A DNA stretch of 64,000 nucleotides, taken from positions 8,029 to 72,028 of the forward strand of contig CAZYPK010000005.1 in assembly GCA_964649195.1 (NCBI GenBank), in the 5' to 3' direction. A model generated the notes under the pieces. It made no database searches. It had not been told where the DNA came from and saw nothing but the letters and a program-made list of their open reading frames with translations. Each line of letters begins with the position of its first letter. Position 1 is the first letter of the stretch. The stretch is from JTS-RE9 sp964649195. GTDB lineage: Bacteria > Planctomycetota > Phycisphaerae > Phycisphaerales > Phycisphaeraceae. This document shows positions 34,924 to 42,854 of the stretch, in pieces. Made by a program: the position numbers and the translations under genes.

Positions 34924-35280
34924 TCATATGCGATCGCCCTGCTGCCCTTGGCCGCGCCGCTTGCATCGCTTTTTCCACGCGAGCCAGCCGCAGATGTTCA
35001 CCGGCAGAAGCAGCGTGTTGATCAGAATCACATGCAGGGCGGTGTTCCAGATGAAGGACCACTCCACACCGTCCGGGGCCGCGATGCCGCCTTGCAGAAT
35101 CCGGTGATGAAGAATCTGAAAGTCGATCAGCACCACCATCGCCGCGGTCATGCTCCGGCCGATGATGATGCCGACCAGGCCGCCATAACGCCCCACGAGA
35201 TAGGCGGCGAGCAGCCAGCATGTCCAGATATAAGGACCGTGCGACACGATCAGCGAGATGGCGCGGTCCATGAAAGGCAT
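34924..35280 (-). CDS. Small membrane protein, last gene of the Exb-TPR run
   Basis: The 118-residue product has about three hydrophobic spans (ISLIVSHGPYIWTCWLLAAY, YGGLVGIIIGRSMTAAMVVL and WNTALHVILINTLLLPVNIC) and a basic tail (WKKRCKRRGQG). It starts 34 bases after the stop of the zinc-ribbon gene, on the same strand. No family is recognised. It may be a small subunit of the envelope complex encoded upstream; this is inference from position only. Confidence 0.65.
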   Translation of the reverse strand: MPFMDRAISLIVSHGPYIWTCWLLAAYLVGRYGGLVGIIIGRSMTAAMVVLIDFQILHHRILQGGIAAPDGVEWSFIWNTALHVILINTLLLPVNICGWLAWKKRCKRRGQGQQGDRI

Positions 35281-35313
35281 CGGAAGTCGTCCGAACCGGG
35301 CGCAGGCTCATCA

Positions 35314-36876
35314 TCATCGATGGCTGTTCCTTGCCGTGTCGCGCACGGCTCTTGCGATTTCGCCCATCGCCCAGATTCCGATGACCAGCCCCAGCCCCAG
35401 CGGCGCGACGATCAATACATCCAGCCACTTCGTCCCCGCATCGATCCACAACAGGCCCAGCTTCACCACGCTTACCAGCGAGATGCACGCCAGCGCCCGC
35501 AGAATCCAGCACAGCGCCAGCAGCGTCGCATAGCCCGGCGGCGGCGCCATGCGGCGCGGCCGCGCCGCCGGTGGTGAGGCTTCCAACAATGGCGCGCTCC
35601 ACCTCGGCTCTTCACGCCCCCCGGCCCCGGCCCCGCCCCCGGAAGCCCCGGCCCCGGCCCGCAATGGAGCATGAACGCCCGCAGCCGCCGCCATCATCCG
35701 CCGATCCTCTTCGCTCGCATCGGCGACATCCTCAGCCGCCGGTTGCGCGACAGCCGCCACATTTTCCCGCGCGCTCTTCACCGGTGACAGCGGTATGGCC
35801 TGGGGCGGTCGTTGTTCGGGCGGCGCGGCTGCCGCTGACATCGCCGGCGCCACCGCTTCCACCGGCGTCTTGCGATCCACGCGCGGGGGAACCGGGGGAA
35901 CCGGGGGGGCCGGGGGGGCCTTGACCACCACGACAGGCTCGCCGACCTGGGGTTGGTGAAGCTTCGGTTTGCCGATGGTCTCCTCCTGTTCCGCACCGGC
36001 GGAGGCGGAAACGGAAAGCGATCGGGGACTGTGCGATCCGCCGGCCGGTTGGGTTGATTCCTGAGCGTCGTCCGATTCGTCCTCGCTCTGGCGCTCAAGT
36101 TCCTCGCGGCGAACGAAGTCATCGAAAAGATCGCGCACCTCGCCGGCCGGCGCTTCACTGCCCGGCTCCTCATCCCCATCCTCATCCGATGCGACCTCAT
36201 CAGCAGCATCCGCCACAGACCGCTTCACCGGTTCATCGGCGCCCGGCTGACTCGATGCTTCCTCAAAACCTTCTTCCGAAACGTCAACCGCTTCCATCTT
36301 CAGTGCATCAGCCGATGCTTGAGTCGCAGCCTCGTTGATCGCGGATGCCGGTGGTTGCGATTCGGAGACCGAAGGTTGATCCGTCTCCCGCCCGTCGGTT
36401 GTCGGGATGTTTGCAACCTGATCCTCTGCGATCCCTTCCACGCCGCCGGTGACAACATCCGCCGCAGGCTGGGCGTTGTCCGCAGCCGCATGGGGTGATG
36501 GTGATGCCGTCGCATCTTCTTCCGCCGTGTGAATGTTCTGCGGTTCCTCCGCGGTGAAGGCCGCTTCGCCGGTCGAAGCTGCATCGGCGGTCTCCGCGAG
36601 AAATGCGAGCAGCGCCTCATTGCGCTCCGGCAGCGACACATCGGCTTCGCCAGGCGCTGAAGCGGGAGCTTCGTCATTCACATCACGATGCGCATCCTCC
36701 TTCCTGGCCGCCGGCTTCTTCGGCTCTCCCCGCTCTCCCCGCTCTTTCTGCTCTTTCTGCTCTCCCCGCACCCGCTGCACCTGGCCACAGCCGGGGCATC
36801 GCACCTTCTTGCCCTCGGAGCCATCAGGCACCTTGATGCGCACATCGCAGCTTTCACAATGAAATCGAAACGGCAT
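35314..36876 (-). CDS. Zinc-ribbon, acidic linker, two-TM protein
   Basis: The product has 520 residues, starting MPFRFHCESCDVRIKVPDGS with GGGAGGG before the ATG. Cys 7, 10, 27 and 30 form an MJ0042-like zinc ribbon. Residues about 45-400 are highly acidic and of low complexity, with a proline run (PPAPPVPPVPP) encoded by the CCGGGGGAA repeat. The last 70 residues contain two or three hydrophobic spans (WILRALACISLVSVVKLGLL and LIVAPLGLGLVIGIWAMGEI). The topology is a cytoplasmic sensor or adaptor tethered to the inner membrane. It is in the same gene run as ExbB/ExbD. Confidence 0.75.
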   Translation of the reverse strand: MPFRFHCESCDVRIKVPDGSEGKKVRCPGCGQVQRVRGEQKEQKERGERGEPKKPAARKEDAHRDVNDEAPASAPGEADVSLPERNEALLAFLAETADAASTGEAAFTAEEPQNIHTAEEDATASPSPHAAADNAQPAADVVTGGVEGIAEDQVANIPTTDGRETDQPSVSESQPPASAINEAATQASADALKMEAVDVSEEGFEEASSQPGADEPVKRSVADAADEVASDEDGDEEPGSEAPAGEVRDLFDDFVRREELERQSEDESDDAQESTQPAGGSHSPRSLSVSASAGAEQEETIGKPKLHQPQVGEPVVVVKAPPAPPVPPVPPRVDRKTPVEAVAPAMSAAAAPPEQRPPQAIPLSPVKSARENVAAVAQPAAEDVADASEEDRRMMAAAAGVHAPLRAGAGASGGGAGAGGREEPRWSAPLLEASPPAARPRRMAPPPGYATLLALCWILRALACISLVSVVKLGLLWIDAGTKWLDVLIVAPLGLGLVIGIWAMGEIARAVRDTARNSHR

Positions 36877-36937
36877 ATGACCCTCCCGTCCCTTCGGAAC
36901 GGCGCAAAACACGACGATGAACCACCAACAATCCTCC

Positions 36938-37045
36938 GTACCTTGTGGTTTCGGATTTCGGATTTTCAACTCGGAACCCGGAACTCGGAACCCGGAACTT
37001 GCCTTTCCCTTCGTGCCTTCGTGCCTCCGTGCCTCCGTGCCTCCC
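36938..37045. repeat. Family G element, copy G1
   Basis: Short tandem units make up this gap: TTTCGGATTTCGGATTT, then GGAACCCGGAACTCGG, then CTTCGTGCCTCCGTGCC. It separates the zinc-ribbon gene from the TPR gene stop at 37050 (5 bases away). Confidence 0.8.
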
Positions 37046-37049
37046 CTCC

Positions 37050-38633
37050 TCAATCTTCCTTCGCCCCGCCAAGCGTCACGTTGATCTTATATTTATTCTG
37101 AAGATGCGCATGGGCCCGGCTGGCCTGGCCGCTGGTCGGATAATCGCGGCAGACCTGCTGGAAGGCGCGGATGGCGTTCTCCTCCCTGCCCATCGCCTCG
37201 TAGGTTTCGCCGATGTTGTAGCGGGCGGCGGCGCCGCTGTCGGGGTAGGCCGTGATGATCTGGCCGTAGAGATTCAGCGCCTGCTGAAACTCCTTGAGCC
37301 GGCGATGGCACCAGGCCATGCGATCGAGGCTCGCGGGGTAGCGCTCGGCGAGCTGGTAGCTGCCGATCGCCTCGCGCAGCCTGCCCGCCGCGTCATGGCA
37401 CTCGGCGATCTGCCAACGCCACTGGCCGGAGCGATCCTTGTCCTGGGTTTCGAGCGTTTCATAAATGGCAATCGCCTGGTCCCATTTGCGCTCCTCGCGC
37501 CACATGTGGGCGATCTGGGCCTGGCCTCGAATCGGATTGGCGAAGCGGGCATAAACCTTGCGGGCTTCATCGCGCTTGTTCTGGCCGCGATACCACTGGG
37601 CGAAGTTCTCCAGCAGCGTGTCATCCGCGCCGAAGGTCTTCTCCATCTGCTGATAGACCTTGATCACCTCCGCCGGTCTTCGCGCCCGGCTGTGCGTGTC
37701 GGCGATCCAATAGCTGTAGGTCCTCGCACGGTTTTTCGCGGCATCATCGGTCAGCGCCGCGGGCATGACCCCGTTGAGATGCGCAATCACGCGATCGGCC
37801 AGCTTCGCCCCGGTTTCCCTGCGCTTCTCATCGCCGGAGAGCGAACCGATCGGGCCGGCGGAAACCTCGTAAATCCAGCGGGTCAACTGCCCATCCTTGT
37901 AACTGGTCTCCAGCGCCTTGACCGCCTCCTCGTAATTGCCCGCCGCGAAATGACGATGGGCCAGGTCGCGCGACGCCACGATGCAGTGGCCTTCGTTTTC
38001 CGCGTTGCGCCGGGTGTCGAATGTCAGATCGTTGAGCAGCATCATCACGCGCCTGTCGTCGTTTTCCTTTTTCGCAAGATCGATCAGGTCGAGCTTGGTG
38101 CGGACGGTGACGACATGATCGGGATATTTTTCGATGACCTGGGCATAGGCCTTCTTCGCGTTGGCCGCCTGTCCCATGTCGCGGTAGGTCGAGGCGATCA
38201 GGTAGGCGCTCTTGACCGCCTCGGGCGACTGCGGCCAGTAATCGATGACCGATTGAAAGCCATCCTTGATGGCGGTGTTGAGCCTGCGAAGCTGCACCTG
38301 GCAGATCGACCAGCGCATCTGGGCGTAGGAGGCGCCTTCGCTGGCTTCATAGAGCTTGAGGAACTTTTCGTATTCCGCGATGGCGATCTTCCAATCGCCC
38401 CTGGCATAGAACCGGTCGGCGGTGTTGAGCTGATGCCGCTCCACCTCGCGCAGCTTCGCCCAGCGATCGAGCGACATCTCATCAAACTTCTCAGGCCGGG
38501 CGGCGAAGGAAGGGCAGATTGCAAAATGGCCAATGACCATTGCAAATTGCAAAATGCAAAGCGCTCGCGCGAAGATGGCGCGGCCTCTCTTCATTTTGCA
38601 ATGGCCATTTTCCAATGGCCATTTTGCATTCAT
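37050..38633 (-). CDS. Exported TPR protein with repeat-derived signal peptide
   Basis: The product has 527 residues. The ATG overlaps the stop of the DUF4159 gene (TAATG), so translation is coupled. Residues 1-39 (basic start, then ALCILQFAMVIGHFAI and a PSFA cleavage site) act as a signal peptide, but they are encoded by palindromic repeat J. The mature part is TPR-like throughout: FYARGDWKIAIAEYEKFLKL, AYAQVIEKYPDHV and ALNLYGQIITAYPDSGAAAR. It probably acts in the periplasm as a scaffold. The stop is five bases from repeat G1. An ATG at 38594 (MKRGRAIF) could also serve as the start. Confidence 0.82.
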   Translation of the reverse strand: MNAKWPLENGHCKMKRGRAIFARALCILQFAMVIGHFAICPSFAARPEKFDEMSLDRWAKLREVERHQLNTADRFYARGDWKIAIAEYEKFLKLYEASEGASYAQMRWSICQVQLRRLNTAIKDGFQSVIDYWPQSPEAVKSAYLIASTYRDMGQAANAKKAYAQVIEKYPDHVVTVRTKLDLIDLAKKENDDRRVMMLLNDLTFDTRRNAENEGHCIVASRDLAHRHFAAGNYEEAVKALETSYKDGQLTRWIYEVSAGPIGSLSGDEKRRETGAKLADRVIAHLNGVMPAALTDDAAKNRARTYSYWIADTHSRARRPAEVIKVYQQMEKTFGADDTLLENFAQWYRGQNKRDEARKVYARFANPIRGQAQIAHMWREERKWDQAIAIYETLETQDKDRSGQWRWQIAECHDAAGRLREAIGSYQLAERYPASLDRMAWCHRRLKEFQQALNLYGQIITAYPDSGAAARYNIGETYEAMGREENAIRAFQQVCRDYPTSGQASRAHAHLQNKYKINVTLGGAKED

Positions 38634-38634
38634 T
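38516..38634. repeat. Palindromic repeat family J, over a signal peptide
   Basis: The left arm (38516-38560, GCAAAATGGCCAATGACC, TTGCAAATTGCAAAATGC) and right arm (38588-38632, GCAATGGCCATTTTCC, AATGGCCATTTTGC) are imperfect reverse complements around a GC-rich centre. It is wholly inside the 5' end of the TPR gene. Confidence 0.85.
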
Positions 38635-40141
38635 ATTTTTTTTCGCGCGTGTCCAGCCATTTGTTGTACTCCGCATGGGCGTAGAAGATCACGTTCACGC
38701 CCAGTTGATAACAGGCCTCGTAAATCTCCCGGGGAACACCAGAGTGTCCGTCAGCCCAGGCGTCGCCGATGTCGCCCGGATGATAGTACGCCAGCCACCG
38801 GCCATCCTTGTACCAGCCCCAGGCATCCTTGCCGCCGTGCGGCGCGACAATGGGCAGGAACGGCAACGTGAACGGAATGCGGTGAATCACATCATCAAGA
38901 GGCACCTTCACCGGATAAGCGCCCGTGCCTTCGAGCACCTTGTCCATCATGGCGAAGAACTGCCCGTGCCACTGCGAACTGCCGCCGTTGTCCGCGAAGA
39001 TCATGCCGTGCTTGTCGATCAGGTACTCGCGCAGCGTTTCGACTTCTCGCTTGGAAAGCTCGATCGACCGCTGGCCGGTCATGTAAACCATTGGCGGACT
39101 TTTGCCCGTCGCAAACCGGCCCAGTTCCTCGATGGAGCGCGACTCGGTCCTGTCATGCACCTGCTGCCTGGTCTCGATGCCATAGCGAAGCAGCATGTTC
39201 AGGTCCGCCCCGACGCCGAAGTCCTGATCCCAGTCGCCGCCGCGGTATTCGAGGCGGATGAAGCGCACCTTGCCGCGATTCGTGCCGCTACTGAAGCCCG
39301 CGCCGGCGCCCTTGCCCTGGCCGATCTGGTATTCGTGCCTGGTCAGCTCCTGAAGATTGAGCTTCACCTCCTCGATCGGCGGCGGATTGAAGATCACCGC
39401 GCTGAACGGGTTGATCACGAACTTGCGGCGGATCACCTTCTGAATCTTCACCACCTGCACCTTGGGCTTTTCCTCCCCGCCGCCGGCGGGCATCTCGTAA
39501 ATCTCCTGACAGCCGCCGATCCGGTTGAAGAGAAACACGAGCAGAAAAAACGCAAGCGTGTAGCCGAAGATGGTGGTGATGGACTGGTTGAGCTTGGGCG
39601 CCTTGCGGCCGTAGTACCAGGCGTCGAGATCGACGGGGTTCCAGATGTCGCCGCCCGGCGCGGGCGGCGCAGCGGCGACGGAAGAACCGTTCCATTCAAG
39701 GCGCGACTCACGCCGTTGATTCAGATGGTGGCGCGAGCCGCGCTCGACACCCCACACCGTCCATGCCAGCCCGGTGAAGAATACGATCGCCATGCCCGCA
39801 TTCGCGCAGGTCCGGGCGAGGGATGACCAGCCGAAATAATCGGAGGCGAAGACCGGCAGCGGCCAGATGAAAACCACGGCAACGCTGCAAACAGCCGCGC
39901 GAGTCATCGGACCCGACGGCCAGGTGAAAATGCAGGCCGCGATCGCCCCCGCGGCGCCGAGCGTGAAAATGCCCCAGCGCATCGCGTCGGACACGCCATG
40001 CGCCCAAAGCCATTCGAGCACGAAGACGAGCCAGATGACCACAGCGGCAAAGATCGCTCCATTCTTCGGCTCGCGCAGCAGCAGCAAAGCCCGGCGATGC
40101 CAGGGCGATGAACCATCGGGTTGTGCTGTCGGCTCACGCAT
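38633..40141 (-). CDS. Membrane protein with C-terminal DUF4159 domain
   Basis: The product has 502 residues. The first 160 have about four spans (for example GAIFAAVVIWLVFVLEWLWA and MAIVFFTGLAWTVWG), and a fifth follows (TTIFGYTLAFFLLVFLFNRI). From about residue 250 the DUF4159 domain follows: VRFIRLEYRGGDWDQDFGVG, ADLNMLLRYGIETR, YMTGQRSIELSKREVETLRE and FADNGGSSQWHGQFFAMM. DUF4159 resembles glutamine-amidotransferase-like folds and is often found beside MoxR/VWA or ExbB-type genes. The function is unknown. A 190-base gap with repeat D5 precedes it. Confidence 0.88.
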   Translation of the reverse strand: MREPTAQPDGSSPWHRRALLLLREPKNGAIFAAVVIWLVFVLEWLWAHGVSDAMRWGIFTLGAAGAIAACIFTWPSGPMTRAAVCSVAVVFIWPLPVFASDYFGWSSLARTCANAGMAIVFFTGLAWTVWGVERGSRHHLNQRRESRLEWNGSSVAAAPPAPGGDIWNPVDLDAWYYGRKAPKLNQSITTIFGYTLAFFLLVFLFNRIGGCQEIYEMPAGGGEEKPKVQVVKIQKVIRRKFVINPFSAVIFNPPPIEEVKLNLQELTRHEYQIGQGKGAGAGFSSGTNRGKVRFIRLEYRGGDWDQDFGVGADLNMLLRYGIETRQQVHDRTESRSIEELGRFATGKSPPMVYMTGQRSIELSKREVETLREYLIDKHGMIFADNGGSSQWHGQFFAMMDKVLEGTGAYPVKVPLDDVIHRIPFTLPFLPIVAPHGGKDAWGWYKDGRWLAYYHPGDIGDAWADGHSGVPREIYEACYQLGVNVIFYAHAEYNKWLDTREKK

Positions 40142-40210
40142 GAAACGCTCAACATCCGCGGTGTTTCCAAACGCCTTTCGGGGGTGCGCCCATCTTTTGT
40201 GGCAGATATT

Positions 40211-40265
40211 ATTCCGGGTGGCTGGGGCTGAGTCCGCGAAGCCCCGGCTCCCCCGGCTCCCCTTG
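40211..40265. repeat. Family D copy D5
   Basis: GGTGGCTGGGGCTGAGTCC, CGAAGCCCCGGCTCC and CCCGGCTCCCC lie between the one-TM gene stop (40331) and the DUF4159 start (40141). Confidence 0.8.
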
Positions 40266-40330
40266 CCGATGTTTTGTTCGCAGAGCTTCAGTCATCTGTC
40301 GGGCCGAGTACGGCCCGGCTCGCTTGCGAA

Positions 40331-40807
40331 TCATTTGATGTTCTTGAACAGATCATCGCCCACGCTGTCGAGCGGGTTCTTTCCGGGGTCGAGCGTTTTT
40401 GTTTCGCCGATGCCCAGTTTGTCCGCCGCCTCCTGGTCCTTGGTCTTCGCGGTGACAGGAGGCGCAACGGCCTTGCCGCCGTCATCCGTTTTCGCGGCGG
40501 CGGGTGATGTCGCAGCGGCCGGCGATGCGGCCTGGGGTTTGGTCTTGGAGCCGCCAAGGAGGATCGGCAGGATGGTGAAGACGATCAGGAGGATGAACGT
40601 CCCTCCTGCCGCCAAGGCGGTCGCACGGATGAGATTGCTCTGGGCGATGACGCCGATCACCTCCTGCGGCGTGCGGCCGCGAAGCTGCTTGACGAACTGG
40701 CGCAGCTCGGCGGCGGTCGCGCCGCTGTGGACCCGCAGCCGGCTCATCTGGCCGATGACGCCGGGGGAATCGGAAGCGGACGGATCATTGTTTGGGTTGC
40801 CTGGCAT
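40331..40807 (-). CDS. One-TM protein of the Exb-TPR run, unknown
   Basis: The 158-residue product has AAGGAG before the ATG. An N-terminal soluble part (residues 1-60) is followed by ALAAGGTFILLIVFTILPIL, one membrane span, and an Ala/Pro/Thr-rich linker. The end, ETKTLDPGKNPLDSVGDDLF, is probably periplasmic. The layout (short cytoplasmic part, one span, flexible periplasmic arm) resembles TolA/TonB-like connectors in shape only; no sequence motif supports that. It lies 34 bases after the second exbD. Confidence 0.68.
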   Translation of the reverse strand: MPGNPNNDPSASDSPGVIGQMSRLRVHSGATAAELRQFVKQLRGRTPQEVIGVIAQSNLIRATALAAGGTFILLIVFTILPILLGGSKTKPQAASPAAATSPAAAKTDDGGKAVAPPVTAKTKDQEAADKLGIGETKTLDPGKNPLDSVGDDLFKNIK

Positions 40808-40840
40808 GGAATGACTCCTTGTCGGGTGGGCGATACCGCC

Positions 40841-41248
40841 CTACTTTTTCCGTGTCTCTTCGAGCACGTGCTCGAGTTCGCCGCCTGCCGCGCTGATCGC
40901 CTCGATCACCGGCTCGAAGATGCTCGCCGGGGCGGTGTCGTGCGACTTGAGCCGCACCTTGCGGTCGCCGCCGCCCTTGTTCTCAAGTCTTGCCGTAATC
41001 AGCCCGGCCAGTTGGTCGATGCCGACCTGGCCGCCGTTGAGGAACACCTTGTGGTCATCGTTGATCAGCACGCTCACTTCGGAGCCGCCCAGGTTCTCGA
41101 CCCTGGGAATATCCGCGGGCCGCCATTTCAGATGGCTGTCATCCTCGGCACGGGCGAGGATCACGAAGAAAATGAGCAGCAGAAAAGCGATGTCGCCCAT
41201 GGCGACACTGGGCACATCGGCCTTGACTGTTTTGCGCGCGAACTTCAT
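40841..41248 (-). CDS. exbD: ExbD/TolR protein 2
   Basis: The product has 135 residues. The short cytoplasmic start (MKFARKTVKADVPSVAMG) is followed by DIAFLLLIFFVILA, one span with the conserved proton-path Asp at residue 19. The periplasmic part (VSVLINDDHKVFLNGGQVGI) has the ExbD/TolR fold. It would work with ExbB (41909-42778) as a proton-driven stator. It differs clearly from the first ExbD, so the two are old paralogues rather than a recent duplication. Confidence 0.9.
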   Translation of the reverse strand: MKFARKTVKADVPSVAMGDIAFLLLIFFVILARAEDDSHLKWRPADIPRVENLGGSEVSVLINDDHKVFLNGGQVGIDQLAGLITARLENKGGGDRKVRLKSHDTAPASIFEPVIEAISAAGGELEHVLEETRKK

Positions 41249-41289
41249 GTCGTTTTCCGTGCGATCCGTGGGAGCGAAGCCGCAGGCGG

Positions 41290-41748
41290 CTAGTCCGTTT
41301 CGATGATGCGCTCCTCCTCCAGTTGCAGCGTGACGATGCCGCCCGCGCGTTCGATCGCCGCGGTCACCTGAATCCAAAATTTGTAGGGCGTGTTCCTGTC
41401 ATCCTTGGTGCTCACCACCACGATGCGGTCGGCATCGGGCATGTCGCGCACCTCGCGGCCCGATTCCTCCTTGCGCTTCATCACCTTGACCAGTTCATCC
41501 TCAAAGTTCGCAATCGTGACCACGTTGCCGTTGAGCATCACCACGCCGCCCTTGAGGTTCACCTCGACGGGTTTGGTCTGCTGCTTCTCCTCCTTCCGAG
41601 GCTCGGCACGGGGAATGTCCTGCCTGCGTCCGGTGTCGGGCGAAACCGAAACGCAGACAAGAAAGAAGACGATCAGGTTGAACGCAATATCCCCCGTCGC
41701 CACGGCAGGCAGTTCGACAAGCAACTTGGATCGACGGCGAAGGTTCAT
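41290..41748 (-). CDS. exbD: ExbD/TolR protein 1
   Basis: The product has 152 residues, starting MNLRRRSKLLVELPAVATGD. The conserved Asp is residue 20 at the start of DIAFNLIVFFLVCVSV. The periplasmic part has VEVNLKGGVVMLNGNVVTIA and ends TPYKFWIQVTAAIERAGGIV and LQLEEERIIETD. The stop is 42 bases before the second exbD. A 160-base repeat-rich gap (G2) separates it from exbB. Confidence 0.9.
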   Translation of the reverse strand: MNLRRRSKLLVELPAVATGDIAFNLIVFFLVCVSVSPDTGRRQDIPRAEPRKEEKQQTKPVEVNLKGGVVMLNGNVVTIANFEDELVKVMKRKEESGREVRDMPDADRIVVVSTKDDRNTPYKFWIQVTAAIERAGGIVTLQLEEERIIETD

Positions 41749-41756
41749 GGGGATGG

Positions 41757-41905
41757 GAATTTCGGATTTCGGATTTCGGATTTCGGATTTGGCTGCTTCG
41801 CGTTCTCGCTTTTCTTCTTCCCCTTCGTGCCTCCGTGCCTTCGTGCCTTTATGCCTTCCCCTCCGTGCCTCCGTGCCTCCGTGCCTTCGTGCCTTCCTCC
41901 CTTCA
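41757..41905. repeat. Family G element, copy G2
   Basis: Four copies of TTTCGGAT-type units are followed by about eight CCTCCGTGCCTTCG-type units. It lies between exbB and the first exbD. Confidence 0.85.
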
Positions 41906-41908
41906 TGC

Positions 41909-42778
41909 TTATTTTTCCACCGCCTCGATCGCCGATTGCAGCGTCACGGTTTCGATGAGTTCGGAGGCGGATTCCTCGACATCGAGGACGAAGCGGTTGA
42001 TCAGGCCGGTGAAGTAGTTGTAGGCCATGAACGCGGGGATGCCCACGATCAGGCCGAAGCAGGTGGTGAGGAGCGCGACCTTGATGCCGCCTGCGGCGAG
42101 TTTGACGATGTTTTCCTTGCCGATGCCCGCCTCGATTTCATCGAAGGAGATGATCATGCCCTGCACGGTGCCCAGGAACCCGACCATCGGGGCGACGCTG
42201 GAGATGGTGGCGAGGATGGGCAGGTGACGTTCGAGGGCGGCGACGATGTGAACGCCGTAGTCCTCCATCGTCTTGACGACCTGTGCCTGAATCGACGCGG
42301 TGTCGTAATCGAGCTTTCGCAGCAGCACGTATTTGCGAAGCCCCGACCCCAGGATCGCAGGCACCGGCCCCTGCTCCCTGTTCACCAGGGCCAGCGCCTC
42401 CTCGGCGCGGTCGTCGGCCAGATGCTCCTGCACCTTGCGGCGAAGCAGTTCGGAATCGACGCCCAGCATGCGCAGGCTGCGGGTGCGCTCGATGATGACC
42501 CCGGCGGCGAGGACGCCCAGGAAAAGAATCGGCCACATGAAGATGCCGCCGTTGACCAACAGCCCCAGCGCCCCCTGCTCGTACCACGCCTCCCCCTTGG
42601 CCGGCGCGGTGGTCGCCGCCGTCGCCTCGCCTTCGCCGGTTTGGGGCGCAGCATCCGTCTTGCCGTCGGCGGCCTTGTCCGCCGGCCTGGGTCCATCCTT
42701 CTCCTTTGCCGCTTTCGCCGCCGCGTCCTTGAGTGTGTCGCCGGGCTTCGCGTCCGATTGTGCCAAAGTCAAGTGCAT
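41909..42778 (-). CDS. exbB: ExbB/TolQ/MotA family proton channel
   Basis: The product has 289 residues from the ATG after GAGGAA. An N-terminal Ala/Lys/Asp-rich 65 residues is unusual. Three spans follow: GGIFMWPILFLGVLAAGVII, LPILATISSVAPMVGFLGTV and KVALLTTCFGLIVGIPAFMA. The second and third match the TolQ core (Thr residues in LLTTCFG, and the GIPAFMAYNYF end). With ExbD it uses the proton gradient to drive movement of a periplasmic partner. The stop is four bases from repeat G2. Confidence 0.93.
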   Translation of the reverse strand: MHLTLAQSDAKPGDTLKDAAAKAAKEKDGPRPADKAADGKTDAAPQTGEGEATAATTAPAKGEAWYEQGALGLLVNGGIFMWPILFLGVLAAGVIIERTRSLRMLGVDSELLRRKVQEHLADDRAEEALALVNREQGPVPAILGSGLRKYVLLRKLDYDTASIQAQVVKTMEDYGVHIVAALERHLPILATISSVAPMVGFLGTVQGMIISFDEIEAGIGKENIVKLAAGGIKVALLTTCFGLIVGIPAFMAYNYFTGLINRFVLDVEESASELIETVTLQSAIEAVEK

Positions 42779-42854
42779 GAAATTCCTCGGAGAAAAAATC
42801 GTGTGACCCGCGTTGATTTCGTGTTTTCCTGATTTCCTGATTTCATGGTGTTGT

